The notes under the pieces: generated by a model
Seen by the model: only the letters and a program-made list of their open reading frames with translations
Told to the model about the DNA's origin: nothing
Databases searched by the model: none
Translations under genes and position numbers: made by a program
NCBI GenBank assembly: GCA_963824415.1
Contig: CAWGPM010000001.1
Location: 1-64,000 of the forward strand
Source: JABDQA01 sp963824415
Lineage (GTDB): Bacteria > Desulfobacterota > Desulfobulbia > Desulfobulbales > Desulfocapsaceae
Length of the DNA stretch: 64,000 bases
Direction: 5' to 3'
In this document: positions 63,320-64,000 of the stretch, piece by piece
How positions within the stretch are numbered: position 1 is the first letter of the stretch
How the letters are laid out: the number at the start of each line of letters is the position of its first letter

Positions 63320-64000
63320 ATGCTCTATCATCTGCTATATCCGCTGCACACCAGCTTCATCGGCTTCAATGTCTTCAGATATATTACCTTTCGCAGCATC
63401 CTGGCAGCGGTGACGGCATTTTTGATCGTGATTATTTTGGGCAACATCTTTATCCGGACCATGCGCAAACTGCAGATCGGCCAAGTAATTCGTGATGACG
63501 GGCCCGAGACGCACATGGCCAAACAGGGCGTGCCGACCATGGGCGGGCTGTTGATCCTCTCGGCGATCGTTGGATCATCTTTTCTGTGGGCCCGGCTTGA
63601 CAACGAGTATGTCTGGCTGACCATGTCAGTGACCTTATTTTTCGGGGTGGTGGGAGCGCTGGACGATTACCAGAAGATCAGCAAGAAGAGCAGTGCCGGC
63701 CTCAGTGCCCGGGGCAAGCTGCTGCTCCAGTTTATCGGCGCGGCCCTGGTCGGTCTATTTATCTTCCTGCATCCGGGCTTCGACGGGCACCTGAGTATAC
63801 CGTTTCTGAAAAATATCAGGCCTGATCTGGGCTGGTTTTATGTAATCTTTGCAATGATCATTATCGTCGGCGCCTCCAACGCGGTAAATCTGACCGACGG
63901 CCTCGACGGGCTGGCCACCGGGCCGACCGTAGTCTCGGCGGCGGTCTATCTAATATTTTCCTATATCGCCGGCAATATCGTTATCGCCGAATACCTGCAG
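63320..64000 (+). CDS. mraY: Phospho-N-acetylmuramoyl-pentapeptide transferase MraY, 5' part
   Basis: The frame runs to the end of the window (227 residues visible of about 360). It starts MLYHLLYPLHTSFIGFNVFR after a TAAGGA ribosome binding site. Family motifs are DDGPETHMAKQGVPTMGGLL, LDDYQKISKKSSAGLSARGK (with the catalytic Asp pair) and ASNAVNLTDGLDGLATGP. MraY moves phospho-MurNAc-pentapeptide to undecaprenyl phosphate to make lipid I. It follows murE-murF by five bases, in standard dcw order. Confidence 0.96.
   Translation, partial: MLYHLLYPLHTSFIGFNVFRYITFRSILAAVTAFLIVIILGNIFIRTMRKLQIGQVIRDDGPETHMAKQGVPTMGGLLILSAIVGSSFLWARLDNEYVWLTMSVTLFFGVVGALDDYQKISKKSSAGLSARGKLLLQFIGAALVGLFIFLHPGFDGHLSIPFLKNIRPDLGWFYVIFAMIIIVGASNAVNLTDGLDGLATGPTVVSAAVYLIFSYIAGNIVIAEYLQ

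Overview
The window looks like a chromosomal segment of a strictly anaerobic Desulfobacterota (deltaproteobacterial) bacterium, probably a sulfate reducer of the Desulfobulbales type. This is inferred from gene content (hgcAB, selenoproteins, abundant acyl-CoA and branched-chain ABC transport genes, a fused murE-murF) and not from a phylogenetic marker. Two protein-coding regions contain an in-frame UGA that I read as selenocysteine: hgcA and a SelW/Rdx-like gene.

Positions 1-15,900 are AT-rich and sparsely coding. They hold a partial cytidylate kinase-like gene, small stress or accessory genes (CBS, ABM, VOC, UspA, CWC, GlsB), a serine-recombinase module (7,268-8,741), a PilZ protein, the mercury-methylation pair hgcA-hgcB (10,905-12,409), a truncated mscS remnant, a secreted metzincin-like protease, an outer-membrane barrel protein, tRNA-Arg(UCG) and a YciI-like gene. 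A family of 141-bp imperfect-palindrome elements is scattered here, with one copy inserted inside another; a further copy lies at 36,969.

Positions 15,917-25,402 are a GC-richer acyl-CoA catabolism block. Two thiolase-fold proteins that lack the usual nucleophilic Cys (the second fused to DUF35/OB-fold domains) run toward an opposing set: isovaleryl-CoA dehydrogenase, acetoacetyl-CoA synthetase, an XRE-cupin regulator and an acetyl-CoA hydrolase/transferase fused to GNAT. The two sets converge on a strong bidirectional terminator at 19,284. Positions 25,665-36,923 carry a GAF-PAS-LuxR regulator and a Liv-type ABC transporter operon (livG, acyl-CoA ligase, livH, livM, substrate-binding protein, livF), followed by a UspA gene and a second acyl-CoA ligase. 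Together these suggest uptake, CoA activation and oxidation of short, branched or aromatic carboxylates.

Positions 37,852-42,276 contain an orphan NorQ/NorD-type AAA-VWA pair and small genes. From 42,254 onward the DNA is GC-rich housekeeping sequence: an MBL protein, dGTPase, the SelW-like selenoprotein, a DtxR-family regulator, recN, a PP-loop enzyme, a PatB-like lyase, dus, a CCA-adding type enzyme, rlmE, yebC, ruvCAB, and then the start of the dcw cluster (mraZ, rsmH, ftsL, ftsI, murE-murF, mraY, running off the end). The ftsI product appears to have lost all three penicillin-binding active-site motifs.
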